A stretch of 64,000 nt of DNA from Oceanospirillum sp048265165 (lineage in GTDB: Bacteria > Pseudomonadota > Gammaproteobacteria > Pseudomonadales > Halomonadaceae), in NCBI RefSeq assembly GCF_048265165.1, contig NZ_JBLXCD010000008.1, positions 1-64,000 of the forward strand. The letters are read 5' to 3'. Position numbers and translations under genes: made by a program. How positions within the stretch are numbered: the stretch's first letter is position 1; every line of letters begins with the position of its first letter. Shown piece after piece: positions 54,326 to 61,634 of this stretch. The notes below the pieces were generated by a model, which made no database searches, was not told the origin of the DNA, and saw nothing but the letters and a program-made list of their open reading frames with translations.

Positions 54326-55348
54326 TTACTCGCTGAAGGCGGCATCCTGTATCGCCTGTTCAGAAACCAGCGCCATCGCCTGTTCCAGAACCTCTGGGCC
54401 TGCACCCTCTTTATAAGCATTTTCACTGATATGGCGGCGGAACTTACGCCCCCCCGGACAGCCCTGGAAAATACCCAGTAGGTGACGGGTGATATGGCCC
54501 AGATAGGTGCCCTTTGAGCGCTGCTGTTCAATATAAGGCAGCATTTTGGCCAGTGCATCATGACGGCTGATAATCGGCGTATCCAAACCAAAGATGTTAC
54601 GGTCTACTTCCGCTAAAAGATAAGGGTTCTGGTAGGCTTCACGACCCACCATAACGCCATCGACCTGCTCCAGGTGCGTTGCCATCTGATCAAAGGTTGT
54701 GATACCGCCATTGATCATGATCTCAAGCTCCGGATACGCCTGCTTCATGCGATAAACCAGGTCATAATCCAGAGGCGGTACGTCGCGGTTTTGCTTGGGG
54801 CTTAAGCCCTCAAGCCAGGCTTTACGGGCGTGCAGCGTAAAACTTTTGCAACCGGTGGCAGCGACTGTTTCGATAAACTGAGGCAGTGTTTCTTCCGGGT
54901 TCTGTTCATCAATACCGATACGACACTTAACGGTGACCTCTACATCGCTGGCTGACTGCATCGCAGAAATGCACTCGGCAACAAGCCCTGCATGCCCCAT
55001 CAAACAGGCCCCGATCATATTATTCTGCACCCGGTCACTGGGACAACCTACGTTCAGATTGATCTCGTCGTAACCAAACGCTGCTCCTTTGGCACTGCAT
55101 TTCGCCAGATCATCAGGGTTACTGCCACCCAGCTGAAGCGCCACCGGGTGCTCCTCCTGGTTATACGCCAGAAAACGATCTGGGTCCTTACCGAACAGAA
55201 TCGCACCTGTGGTTACCATCTCGGTGTACAGCAGCGCCTCTTTGGACAGCAAACGAGCAAAGTATCTGTAGTGTTGGTCAGTCCAATCCAACATGGGGGC
55301 GACAGAAAAACGGCGATGGCGGCTAATTGGGCTTTTTTCAGTATTCAT
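54326..55348 (-). CDS. dusA: tRNA-dihydrouridine(20/20a) synthase DusA
   Basis: A 340-residue flavoprotein that reduces U20/U20a in the tRNA D-loop. The FMN-binding start (RFSVAPMLDWTDQHYRYFARLL), the catalytic Cys region (INLNVGCPSDRVQNNMIGACLM), KCRIGID and INGGITTF are intact. The 5' end of dusA is a known insertion hotspot for integrative elements that carry their own integrase next to it. Here an integrase relic begins 136 bp upstream of the dusA start. Confidence 0.95.
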   Translation of the reverse strand: MNTEKSPISRHRRFSVAPMLDWTDQHYRYFARLLSKEALLYTEMVTTGAILFGKDPDRFLAYNQEEHPVALQLGGSNPDDLAKCSAKGAAFGYDEINLNVGCPSDRVQNNMIGACLMGHAGLVAECISAMQSASDVEVTVKCRIGIDEQNPEETLPQFIETVAATGCKSFTLHARKAWLEGLSPKQNRDVPPLDYDLVYRMKQAYPELEIMINGGITTFDQMATHLEQVDGVMVGREAYQNPYLLAEVDRNIFGLDTPIISRHDALAKMLPYIEQQRSKGTYLGHITRHLLGIFQGCPGGRKFRRHISENAYKEGAGPEVLEQAMALVSEQAIQDAAFSE

Positions 55349-55483
55349 GCAGGTTTCAGCGGGTTCTATTCAGTTGAGTTTTCACTGTGGGTACTCTGAA
55401 ATACCCCAGAATATCGAAATGAGTGCACCATTATTGTACCAAGTACACAGCTGAGAATGATTCTCTCAAGGACTGGTGTGCTG

Positions 55484-55612
55484 ATGGCGATTTTTCAAAA
55501 ACGTGGTACACGATGGCGTGCCATTGTACGCAAAAAAGGGCACCCAACACAGAGCAAAAGTTTCACGATAAAATTAAGCACATGGTCAGAAAAATGGTTG
55601 TTGGGGGAGATA
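55484..55612 (+). pseudogene. Truncated phage-type tyrosine integrase (N-terminal fragment)
   Basis: The first ~43 codons (MAIFQKRGTRWRAIVRKKG, then SKSFTIK...WSEKWLLGEI) match the N-terminal arm-binding domain of phage-like tyrosine recombinases. After that the frame diverges and runs into the 3' end of the opposite-strand gene at 55696. The core-binding and catalytic domains are missing. An AAGGA lies upstream of the ATG. It sits directly beside the dusA 5' end, the expected place for a dusA-specific integrase. It therefore looks like the remnant of the enzyme that inserted the island. Confidence 0.65.
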
Positions 55613-55695
55613 GTCTGGGGTTTTCTTGTGAACAATCGAATGCGATCAGAAGTTATCCTGCTGAGCAATTTTCAAAAAATGCAAATTGCTCGGTT

Positions 55696-56277
55696 TTATC
55701 TTTTACGCTTGGCTTTTAGCGGTTTGTCCTGCCATTTCTGAGCCAGCGCTTCAAATTCACACCACGTAGTAGGCCGCTGATTCTGACGTCTGACATTTTC
55801 AATGTAGGGCTGGCAGAATTCGTACATATGCACCAAAGTTGAGTAACTAGAATCTTTAAGGATTGCTTCATCATAGATGCCCCGCTTAACACCAACGGCA
55901 ACATACTCGTAGTAGTTCAAGACGTAATTGATCGACGCAGCTTGATCTCTTTTGGTCTGGTCGTTGGACAGGTCGTAGGCGAATTGTGCAAGTTCAACCG
56001 TAGAATCTTTGTGTAACTGGCTAATGGTTTTTATGCCGTCACGAAGTTTTTTGTCATTTTTGGAGTTGAAAATGACATCAGCAGAGTTTTTGCGGCGGGT
56101 CATCTGTCGGGCAGAAAATACTGCCCAGGCTGCGAAAAAAGCAGTCAGGACAATCGCTGTAGTCTGAACCCAAAAGCCTATGCTCTCTCCCAAAAACAAA
56201 GAGGCCTGCTGTGTGGCCTCTTCTGCTATGGGTTTAATAAAGCCTTCAGCGTCCTTTGTGGAAGGCATCTTCGTCAC
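55696..56277 (-). CDS. DUF4760-like membrane protein
   Basis: A 193-residue protein, probably starting at GTG 56277 (GAGGG 8 bp upstream), with ATG 56268 as an alternative. It has one TM helix (FWVQTTAIVLTAFFAAWAVFSA), then a helical domain resembling DUF4760 (RKNSADVIFNS..., INYVLNYYEYVAVGVKRGIYDEAILK, HMYEFCQPYIENVR). The function of the family is unknown to me; members occur in mobile regions. It lies within the dusA-linked island and reads toward the integrase relic. Confidence 0.65.
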   Translation of the reverse strand: MTKMPSTKDAEGFIKPIAEEATQQASLFLGESIGFWVQTTAIVLTAFFAAWAVFSARQMTRRKNSADVIFNSKNDKKLRDGIKTISQLHKDSTVELAQFAYDLSNDQTKRDQAASINYVLNYYEYVAVGVKRGIYDEAILKDSSYSTLVHMYEFCQPYIENVRRQNQRPTTWCEFEALAQKWQDKPLKAKRKR

Positions 56278-56636
56278 TAGAAGCCCTCGTAATCATCACT
56301 TCTGTACGGCATGGTCTCACCCCTTAGGTAAGTTAGTTGGCGGGCTACAAGCAAAGCTTGTAGTCAACAACCCCAGTTTAACCGGAGTTAACCCTGTCTC
56401 TCAAATTATTTGTTACGGTAATCTTGTGTATTGTTCTCAATCTGCAACGAAAACCGTGGCGATTTTTTGTGAGATTGCCAGATGCAACGCACACTCAAGA
56501 TTTATCTAATGCGATCAGGGATGAATAAATGACAAATATCAAAAGCAGCAATACCAATGCTTGCTTAGCTGTAGTGGAAAATCATGATTCTACCCTTACA
56601 ATCATTCTTTAAATAAATATCTAAAAGGATGCGATT
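56278..56636. other. 359-bp intergenic region with hairpin
   Basis: No convincing gene. CTACAAGC-AAA-GCTTGTAG is a perfect 8-bp hairpin at 56345-56363, with GTTG/CAAC able to pair outside it. A 27-codon ORF at 56529-56612 has a plausible start but no recognisable product. The region must hold the divergent promoters for the DUF4760 and SNIPE-like genes. Confidence 0.4.
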
Positions 56637-58076
56637 ATGGATGGATACGTGTTTTTAACTATTTCAGGTTTTTTTGTAGGCCTTCTTCTAGGGCTTTTCT
56701 TAGCAAATAAAAAACGGAAAGCCATAATCTCTGAAGCTGAACGCAAAGGGGAAGAAATTGTAACGGAGGCTGAGTCTCGATCAAGTGTACTGATTAATTC
56801 AGCACGACTTGAAGCCGAAACCTTGGTCACTTCCTCGAAACAAGAGGCTCAATCAAGATTAGCCGCTTCAAAACGAGAAGCTAGGGAGCTAATAGACAAT
56901 GCCAATTCAGCTGTTTTAAGCTGCGAGCGCAGGCAAGAAAAGCTCAATGCGGCTAATTTGGAGCTTAGATCCCGCCTCCAAAAATCAAGAGAATTTCTGG
57001 AAGACATTACAGACCGGTGTTCCCGTATTGCCGCTGACGTTGAGATCCTGAATGAAGATGATTTATCGACCAGTAAATCTTATCAGGAAGACCGTAAGGC
57101 AGTACAAAAACGCCTTAAAGAATTAGCGGTTAATGCTATTGATGGTGTTAAGGGTAGTAATTCGGATGTCAATATTGGCAACTTTGTTGCTATTTCTGCC
57201 AAGTCTGATATGGCAGGAGCTTTACTGCTTACTACCGTTGATATGCTTTGCTCAAAAGTGACCGCTAATAATGGGCATCAGGCTATGGAAAAGCTCACGG
57301 AGTCTATTGTTGCTGCTGAAGCCTTGGTCAAGTGCCTGGATAGCCGTAGTGTGGTGAATCAGGAATTCCGTGATTTGCTGGTTAAAAGGCTGGAAGTTGA
57401 GATCAATTATAAGAAAGCTCGTCAGCTGGCCAAAGAGCAGCAGGCTGAATTGAGAGCGCAGGAACGGGAAGAGAAAAAAGCACGTCAGGAAGCGGAAAAA
57501 GCTCAGAAAGCGGCAGAGAAAGAAGGGCAAATTAAGCAGGACGCTATTACAGAGCTTGAGCGGAGAATGGCTGAAGAAGGTGAGGCTGAACGAGCAGCAC
57601 ATCAGGAGGTGCTGGATAAGCTGAAAGCTGAACTTGAGGAAGCTCATCAGCGGTTAGAGCGGGCCAGAAGCCGAGCGCAGGATACCAAGCAAGGCCACGT
57701 TTATGTGATTTCCAACATCGGTAGCTTTGGTGAGGATGTGCTCAAGATCGGTATGACACGCCGTTTGGAACCAATGGATCGTGTTAAAGAGCTGGGGGAT
57801 GCCAGTGTGCCGTTTACCTTTGATGTTCACGCCTTGATTGAATCTGATGATGCACCAGCCTTGGAAACCATGCTGCATCAGGTCTTTGACGACCGCAGGG
57901 TAAACCGGGTTAATCGTCGGAAAGAGTATTTTAAAGTGCAACTTGATGAGATCGAGCAGCAGCTTGAGAAGCTGGGTGTAGAGGCGTTGATCAATAAAGT
58001 TGCCAGTGCTGACGAATACTACCAATCGATAAAGCTAGGAAAGACCTCAGAGCCAGGTGAGGTGGTCCCTGCATAA
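56637..58076 (+). CDS. Membrane-anchored DUF4041 + GIY-YIG nuclease, SNIPE-like
   Basis: A 479-residue protein with an AAAAGGA ribosome site. Residues ~3-25 are a TM anchor (YVFLTISGFFVGLLLGLFLA). A coiled coil (~30-125) and a DUF4041-like domain (~125-270, RLKELAVNAIDGVKGSNSDV ... KSDMAGALLLTTVDML) follow. A second, very charged coiled coil (~265-345) comes next. The C-terminal ~110 residues are a T5orf172-type GIY-YIG nuclease: GHVYVISNIGSFGEDVLKIG, MTRRLEPMDRVKELGD, LETMLHQVFDDRRVN and RRKEYFKV carry the Tyr, Arg and Glu positions. This order matches SNIPE, an inner-membrane nuclease reported to cut phage DNA as it enters. The assignment is from architecture. It is followed by its own terminator and a HEPN-like gene. 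Confidence 0.78.
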   Translation: MDGYVFLTISGFFVGLLLGLFLANKKRKAIISEAERKGEEIVTEAESRSSVLINSARLEAETLVTSSKQEAQSRLAASKREARELIDNANSAVLSCERRQEKLNAANLELRSRLQKSREFLEDITDRCSRIAADVEILNEDDLSTSKSYQEDRKAVQKRLKELAVNAIDGVKGSNSDVNIGNFVAISAKSDMAGALLLTTVDMLCSKVTANNGHQAMEKLTESIVAAEALVKCLDSRSVVNQEFRDLLVKRLEVEINYKKARQLAKEQQAELRAQEREEKKARQEAEKAQKAAEKEGQIKQDAITELERRMAEEGEAERAAHQEVLDKLKAELEEAHQRLERARSRAQDTKQGHVYVISNIGSFGEDVLKIGMTRRLEPMDRVKELGDASVPFTFDVHALIESDDAPALETMLHQVFDDRRVNRVNRRKEYFKVQLDEIEQQLEKLGVEALINKVASADEYYQSIKLGKTSEPGEVVPA

Positions 58077-58090
58077 TTGCATGTTTAACC

Positions 58091-58117
58091 GATATGCAGA
58101 TCTGCGTATCATTTTTT
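58091..58117 (+). terminator. Terminator after the SNIPE-like gene
   Basis: GATATGCAGATCTGCGTATC is an almost perfect inverted repeat (two G:U-type mismatches) followed by A and six T. The next gene starts 25 bp later, so some read-through is likely. Confidence 0.65.
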
Positions 58118-58141
58118 ATGACTATTGAAAGGGATGTTGAT

Positions 58142-59539
58142 ATGATTTTTAAAAAAATTAATGAAGTTGATGGCTATTTAACAGATGGTGTTGGAAATAA
58201 ATTTCAAGCTGTTGTTCAATATACCGAACCTAACCCTATCAGTGGCTCGGAAATTAATATATTTTTTACTTCGGATTTTGTTCCTAAAAAATGGCTTCCT
58301 ACTCCGATTGGTTTTTTATCGAGTAATAGTGATATTTATTTGGAGAATATTTTTTTTAGGCGAATTCCTTGTGGGATGCCTTTAGGTAGGAAATATGGGG
58401 CCTTTGAGGCGGATGTCAGAATGGTTGATAAAATAACCAAGACTGAAACTTATGGTTCTTCACCTTCGCTCTCAATGTTTTTTTCTAGAAATAATCTTCT
58501 ATACTCAATATACAATACATATTTTCCGCATTTAGGTGATTTTCAAAATCTGAAGAGAATTTTAATTAAAGATATTGATATTTCTGGTCGTAACTTTTCA
58601 CTGTCTATTGAGTGCATAGGTATTCCTGAATCTTGCGGAAAGATTTCTTACTATAGTTACTACACTTTTGATTGCAACTCCCCTTACATTAATGATGATT
58701 GGCTGATCAGCCATCGAGAAGAAGTAGATGGCATTAAAATTATTATGAGTTTATTTGCTCGCCAGATGACTAAGTTTAATGGTTATCGTTATACCTCTGA
58801 TGAAAAGCATGTAACTCAAATTAAAGACCCTACTGGCATAAAGGATGCTGAATTTCCTCACAATGAGAATAATTCTGAACAATTTGAATACCTTGTGAAT
58901 TCGTCAGCTATTTTTGAAGAAAAGTTTCCTCAGGCAGTTAGCGGATATTTAGATCTTGATAAAGAAATAAGATATAGCATAAAAAAACTAATCGCCGCTA
59001 TAAATCCTCATGTAAGAATGAGCGATGCTCAACACTTTTTCTTTATGTTTTCTGTGTTAGAAGATTTTGCAGTTGGCTGGTTTAGAAGTACTGTGGAACA
59101 CACTTTTGCTGAGTCTGAAAATTCTGCGTTCTATACAAAGCTTCAAGGTGTTTTTTCTGACTTGTCGGGATTCGAAAAGAGGGAGAGGCAAAGAATTAAG
59201 GGTTTCATGAGTGGCGTTAGAAAAAATTCAAAATCCTCAAAAAAGAAAGTGGAAGACTTTCTGAAAGACCACGCATTAACAGTCCACGACTTACTCCCAT
59301 TGCTAGATGAGGATATTGGTCTTTATACATTGCGAGATAAGATCGGCCATGGGGTTTCCGATGAGATAGACGGCCAACTTATGGCTACCGCAGTATCTCA
59401 TGCTAGGGTATTACTTGAACGGGTCTGTTTGAAATTCTTAAATGTACCTATTGAGGGCACTTCGGTAGATCCAAGACTGTTGCAGCGTGATATGTTTTTC
59501 GATCCACTTTACTTGCAGACGTTAAAGCAAGACGAATAA
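58142..59539 (+). CDS. Protein with C-terminal HEPN-like domain, candidate defence RNase
   Basis: About 465 residues from ATG 58142, which has AAGGGATG at good spacing; the frame is open from 58094. I do not recognise a named family over the full length. The N-terminal ~200 residues look beta-rich (FKKINEVDGYLTDGVGNKF, FVPKKWLPTPIGFL, ISYYSYYTFDCN). The C-terminal ~180 residues are helical. They end with a HEPN-type R-x4-H motif (YTLRDKIGHGVSDEIDG) before a helix rich in aliphatic residues (AVSHARVLLERVCLKFL). This beta-N/HEPN-C layout recalls ApeA-type antiphage proteins. The gene is clearly AT-richer than its neighbours, indicating recent acquisition. A terminator follows at 59601. Confidence 0.6.
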   Translation: MIFKKINEVDGYLTDGVGNKFQAVVQYTEPNPISGSEINIFFTSDFVPKKWLPTPIGFLSSNSDIYLENIFFRRIPCGMPLGRKYGAFEADVRMVDKITKTETYGSSPSLSMFFSRNNLLYSIYNTYFPHLGDFQNLKRILIKDIDISGRNFSLSIECIGIPESCGKISYYSYYTFDCNSPYINDDWLISHREEVDGIKIIMSLFARQMTKFNGYRYTSDEKHVTQIKDPTGIKDAEFPHNENNSEQFEYLVNSSAIFEEKFPQAVSGYLDLDKEIRYSIKKLIAAINPHVRMSDAQHFFFMFSVLEDFAVGWFRSTVEHTFAESENSAFYTKLQGVFSDLSGFEKRERQRIKGFMSGVRKNSKSSKKKVEDFLKDHALTVHDLLPLLDEDIGLYTLRDKIGHGVSDEIDGQLMATAVSHARVLLERVCLKFLNVPIEGTSVDPRLLQRDMFFDPLYLQTLKQDE

Positions 59540-59600
59540 CCATGCTCTGTCGTTATGTAGACCTGCATAACGGGTATACAGAACTGTACAAAGTACAGAC

Positions 59601-59621
59601 CTGCCGGAAGGCGGTTTTTTT
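59601..59621 (+). terminator. Terminator after the HEPN-like gene
   Basis: CTGCC-GGAA-GGCGG pairs over 5 bp (one G:U) with a GGAA loop and is followed by seven T. A second small inverted repeat, CTGTAC-AAA-GTACAG, lies just upstream at 59584-59598. Confidence 0.75.
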
Positions 59622-59643
59622 CAGCGTCTTTAGAGTAAAACGA

Positions 59644-59865
59644 TTACTGTGCTTTTACTGCATCCTCATCACTCAACGCTTTTATACAGTGTACTGGGTC
59701 ATTACGCAGGGCGCGCAGCAGAGACTTAGCTGGGCCGGTGGCCTTGCGGATCTCTTTGACCTGAAGGGCATCAACAGTGAACTCACGGGACGGTGCAGGT
59801 GCACCGCGCTGGCTCTCATCCATCTACTGAACGCTTTCCATCAGGTCGTCAAAAAAAGTGCTCAT
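59644..59865 (-). pseudogene. Broken HigA-like antitoxin
   Basis: Translation from ATG 59865 gives MSTFFDDLMESVQ, then an in-frame TAG, then MDESQRGAPAPSREF...VKEIRKATGPAKSLLRALRNDP...ALSDED and a TAA at 59644. This matches the two ends of HigA-type antitoxins, but the central helix-turn-helix expected between KEIRKATG and GPAKSLL is deleted in frame. A GGAG ribosome site remains. The gene has thus lost both continuity and its DNA-binding domain. Confidence 0.75.
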
Positions 59866-59867
59866 GG

Positions 59868-60062
59868 TTATCTCCACTGTTCAATCAGTTGTTTCAGCGC
59901 TTTGCGCTCATCGGAACTCAGATTATCTTTTTCATTTTTTGGGTAGATCAGTAAAAGCGCAATGTGAGACTTGGATACAAAGTGATAATAAATCACCCGG
60001 GAACCGCCACGTTTGCCTCGGCCTCTGGATGCCACACGCACTTTACGCAGACCGCCAGTGAC
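59868..60062 (-). pseudogene. HigB/RelE-like toxin, N-terminally truncated
   Basis: The frame ending at TAA 59868-59870 encodes VTGGLRKVRVASRGRGKRGG, SRVIYYHFVSKSHIALLLIY and PKNEKDNLSSDERKALKQLI. This is the C-terminal two-thirds of a RelE/HigB-type mRNA interferase. About 45 N-terminal residues are missing. Upstream the frame has no Met and hits a stop. The antitoxin relic follows with 2 bp between, the normal higB-higA order. It is probably non-functional. Confidence 0.75.
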
Positions 60063-60141
60063 TGCAAATCTATTTATGCGGGCTAGACAATAAAGCGGTT
60101 ATGACTTGATTAAGGTTGCTTACTATATTAGATTGCACCAA

Positions 60142-60158
60142 ATGTTATGTTGTAACAT
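60142..60158. promoter_or_regulatory. Zur-type operator
   Basis: ATGTTA-TGTTG-TAACAT is a perfect 6-bp inverted repeat. It contains TGTTAT...TAACA, as in gammaproteobacterial Zur boxes (TGTTATANTATAACA-like). It lies 19 bp before the GTG start of a His-rich outer-membrane protein and ahead of znuA-C-B genes, so zinc-responsive repression is a good inference. Confidence 0.75.
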
Positions 60159-60176
60159 ATCTTAATGAGGTGTTTT

Positions 60177-61469
60177 GTGATCAAAAAATCAGTACAGAAA
60201 AGTTTACTCGCTCTTGCAGTTGGCTTGGCCAGTGGTTCAGCTATAGCCGCAGATCAGGCAAATAGAGATGTTGATGTTTCCATTATTCTTGAAGGGCTCT
60301 TCTATAACGAGCTCAGCTCTGGCACATCTTCCCCTGAAGGGTTTGGGGAGAGTGGACATGATCATGGCCATGACCATGGTCACGGGGATGATGGCCATCA
60401 GCATGGTTTTGAGGAAGGCTTTGGCATTGGTCATTCTGAGCTGGCAATTGATGCTGGCCTGGGTGCTCTACTGGATGGTCGTCTGTTGCTGGGTTTTGAT
60501 GATAGTGATGTCGCTGTTGAGGAAGCCTGGGTGAAGACCCGCTCTCTTCCCGCTGGCTTTCAGTTGAAGTTTGGTAAGTTTCTGTCTGATATCGGCTATG
60601 TAAACAGCCGCCATACCCATAGCTGGGACTTTGCTGATCGCCCTCTGGTCAATCAGTATCTGTTTGGTGACCATGGCTTGCAGGATGTTGGTTTGCAGGG
60701 CACATGGCAGCTACCTACCGAAAATTATGCACTCTTGGGTGTTGAGTTACTGCAGGGGCAGGGAAATACATTTGATGTTTATGCAGAACAGGAAGATGTT
60801 CTGGAAGAACAGGACAGTGGCCCACGCGTTGTTACAGCCTTTATGAAATACGGCCCGGATCTGGGTGCTGATCATGCGGTGCAACTCGGCTTATCCGGTG
60901 GTTATGCCAATCAGTATGTTGGGGGATATGACAAACATTTCCATGGCACAGAGCCTCATACGACCGCCCAGATTGGCAGCAGCTGGTTTGCCGGCGTCGA
61001 TGGCGTTTATAAATACTCCTCCGGTAAGGCTTATGGTGAAGGTGATCTGCGTTTAACGTCTGAATACTTCTATGTTGCGCGGGATCTTGCTCAGTACAGT
61101 GGTGACTACCATGAAGAGGATGGCGATTATCATCTTGAAGGCGCAATAAAAGGCGACTCCTATACGGAAGAACAGGATGGCTTTTATGTTGAAGGTGTCT
61201 ATGGCGTATTACCGCGCTGGCAGGTAGGTCTTCGGGCTGAAGCCTTGGGCCTGATTAATGAGAAGTGGGGCGGTGGTCATGATACCGAACTGGATTCTCT
61301 GGATACCTCTTACAAGTATTCCGGACAGATTACCTGGCGCCCGGTTGAGCCTGTTTTCCTGAGAACTCAGTTTAACCATAAAGACTTTGCCGGTGATGAT
61401 GGCAGCAGTAATGAGGTGGTTCTACAGTTTAATGTTGCCTTGGGCGCCCATGGTGCGCATAACTTTTAA
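60177..61469 (+). CDS. His-rich outer-membrane protein, probably zinc-regulated
   Basis: A 430-residue protein. I choose GTG 60177 because ATGAGG upstream provides GAGG at 7 bp and the result is a clean signal peptide (MIKKSVQKSLLALAVGLASG, cleavage after AIAA). ATG 60165 is the alternative and adds MRCF. Residues ~55-85 form a metal-binding-like loop (HDHGHDHGHGDDGHQHG). The rest looks like a beta-barrel ending in a short hydrophobic strand (VVLQFNVALGAHGAHNF). No TonB box or plug is visible, so I read it as a porin-like outer-membrane protein rather than a TonB receptor. With the Zur box and znu genes it probably supplies zinc when zinc is scarce. Confidence 0.75.
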   Translation: MIKKSVQKSLLALAVGLASGSAIAADQANRDVDVSIILEGLFYNELSSGTSSPEGFGESGHDHGHDHGHGDDGHQHGFEEGFGIGHSELAIDAGLGALLDGRLLLGFDDSDVAVEEAWVKTRSLPAGFQLKFGKFLSDIGYVNSRHTHSWDFADRPLVNQYLFGDHGLQDVGLQGTWQLPTENYALLGVELLQGQGNTFDVYAEQEDVLEEQDSGPRVVTAFMKYGPDLGADHAVQLGLSGGYANQYVGGYDKHFHGTEPHTTAQIGSSWFAGVDGVYKYSSGKAYGEGDLRLTSEYFYVARDLAQYSGDYHEEDGDYHLEGAIKGDSYTEEQDGFYVEGVYGVLPRWQVGLRAEALGLINEKWGGGHDTELDSLDTSYKYSGQITWRPVEPVFLRTQFNHKDFAGDDGSSNEVVLQFNVALGAHGAHNF

Positions 61470-61501
61470 GCTTTCGTCAGCGTTGTCTCAACGCTGATCT
61501 G

Positions 61502-61525
61502 AGCCCGGCCTGAGTCGGGCTTTTT
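61502..61525 (+). terminator. Terminator before znuA
   Basis: AGCCCG and CGGGCT form a 6-bp stem with an 8-nt loop, followed by TTTTT. A second perfect 9-bp hairpin (TCAGCGTTG-TCT-CAACGCTGA) lies just upstream at 61477-61497. Confidence 0.7.
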
Positions 61526-61634
61526 GGCAGAAAGGAAGCATCTACGCCTAGGTCTTCTGGACTATAGGTTTCCTTTTCTGCCGGTTTCTTTCATTGGTAT
61601 TTCTCCTTCACTCGTGTTTTATCAGGCTGATATT

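Noticed and set aside
55423..55719. 98-codon ORF overlapping the integrase relic
   Set aside because: The overlapping frame has the integrase-like N-terminus with a ribosome site; this one resembles nothing.
56529..56612. 27-codon ORF with a plausible start upstream of the SNIPE-like gene
   Set aside because: Too short, with no recognisable features; could be chance in AT-rich DNA.
59542..59946. 134-codon plus-strand ORF after the HEPN-like gene
   Set aside because: It is antisense to the recognisable HigBA-like remnants, which explain the sequence better.
55349..60165. Direct repeat of the dusA 5' end as att site
   Set aside because: I scanned by eye for copies of the dusA start region and found none; a diverged copy cannot be excluded.
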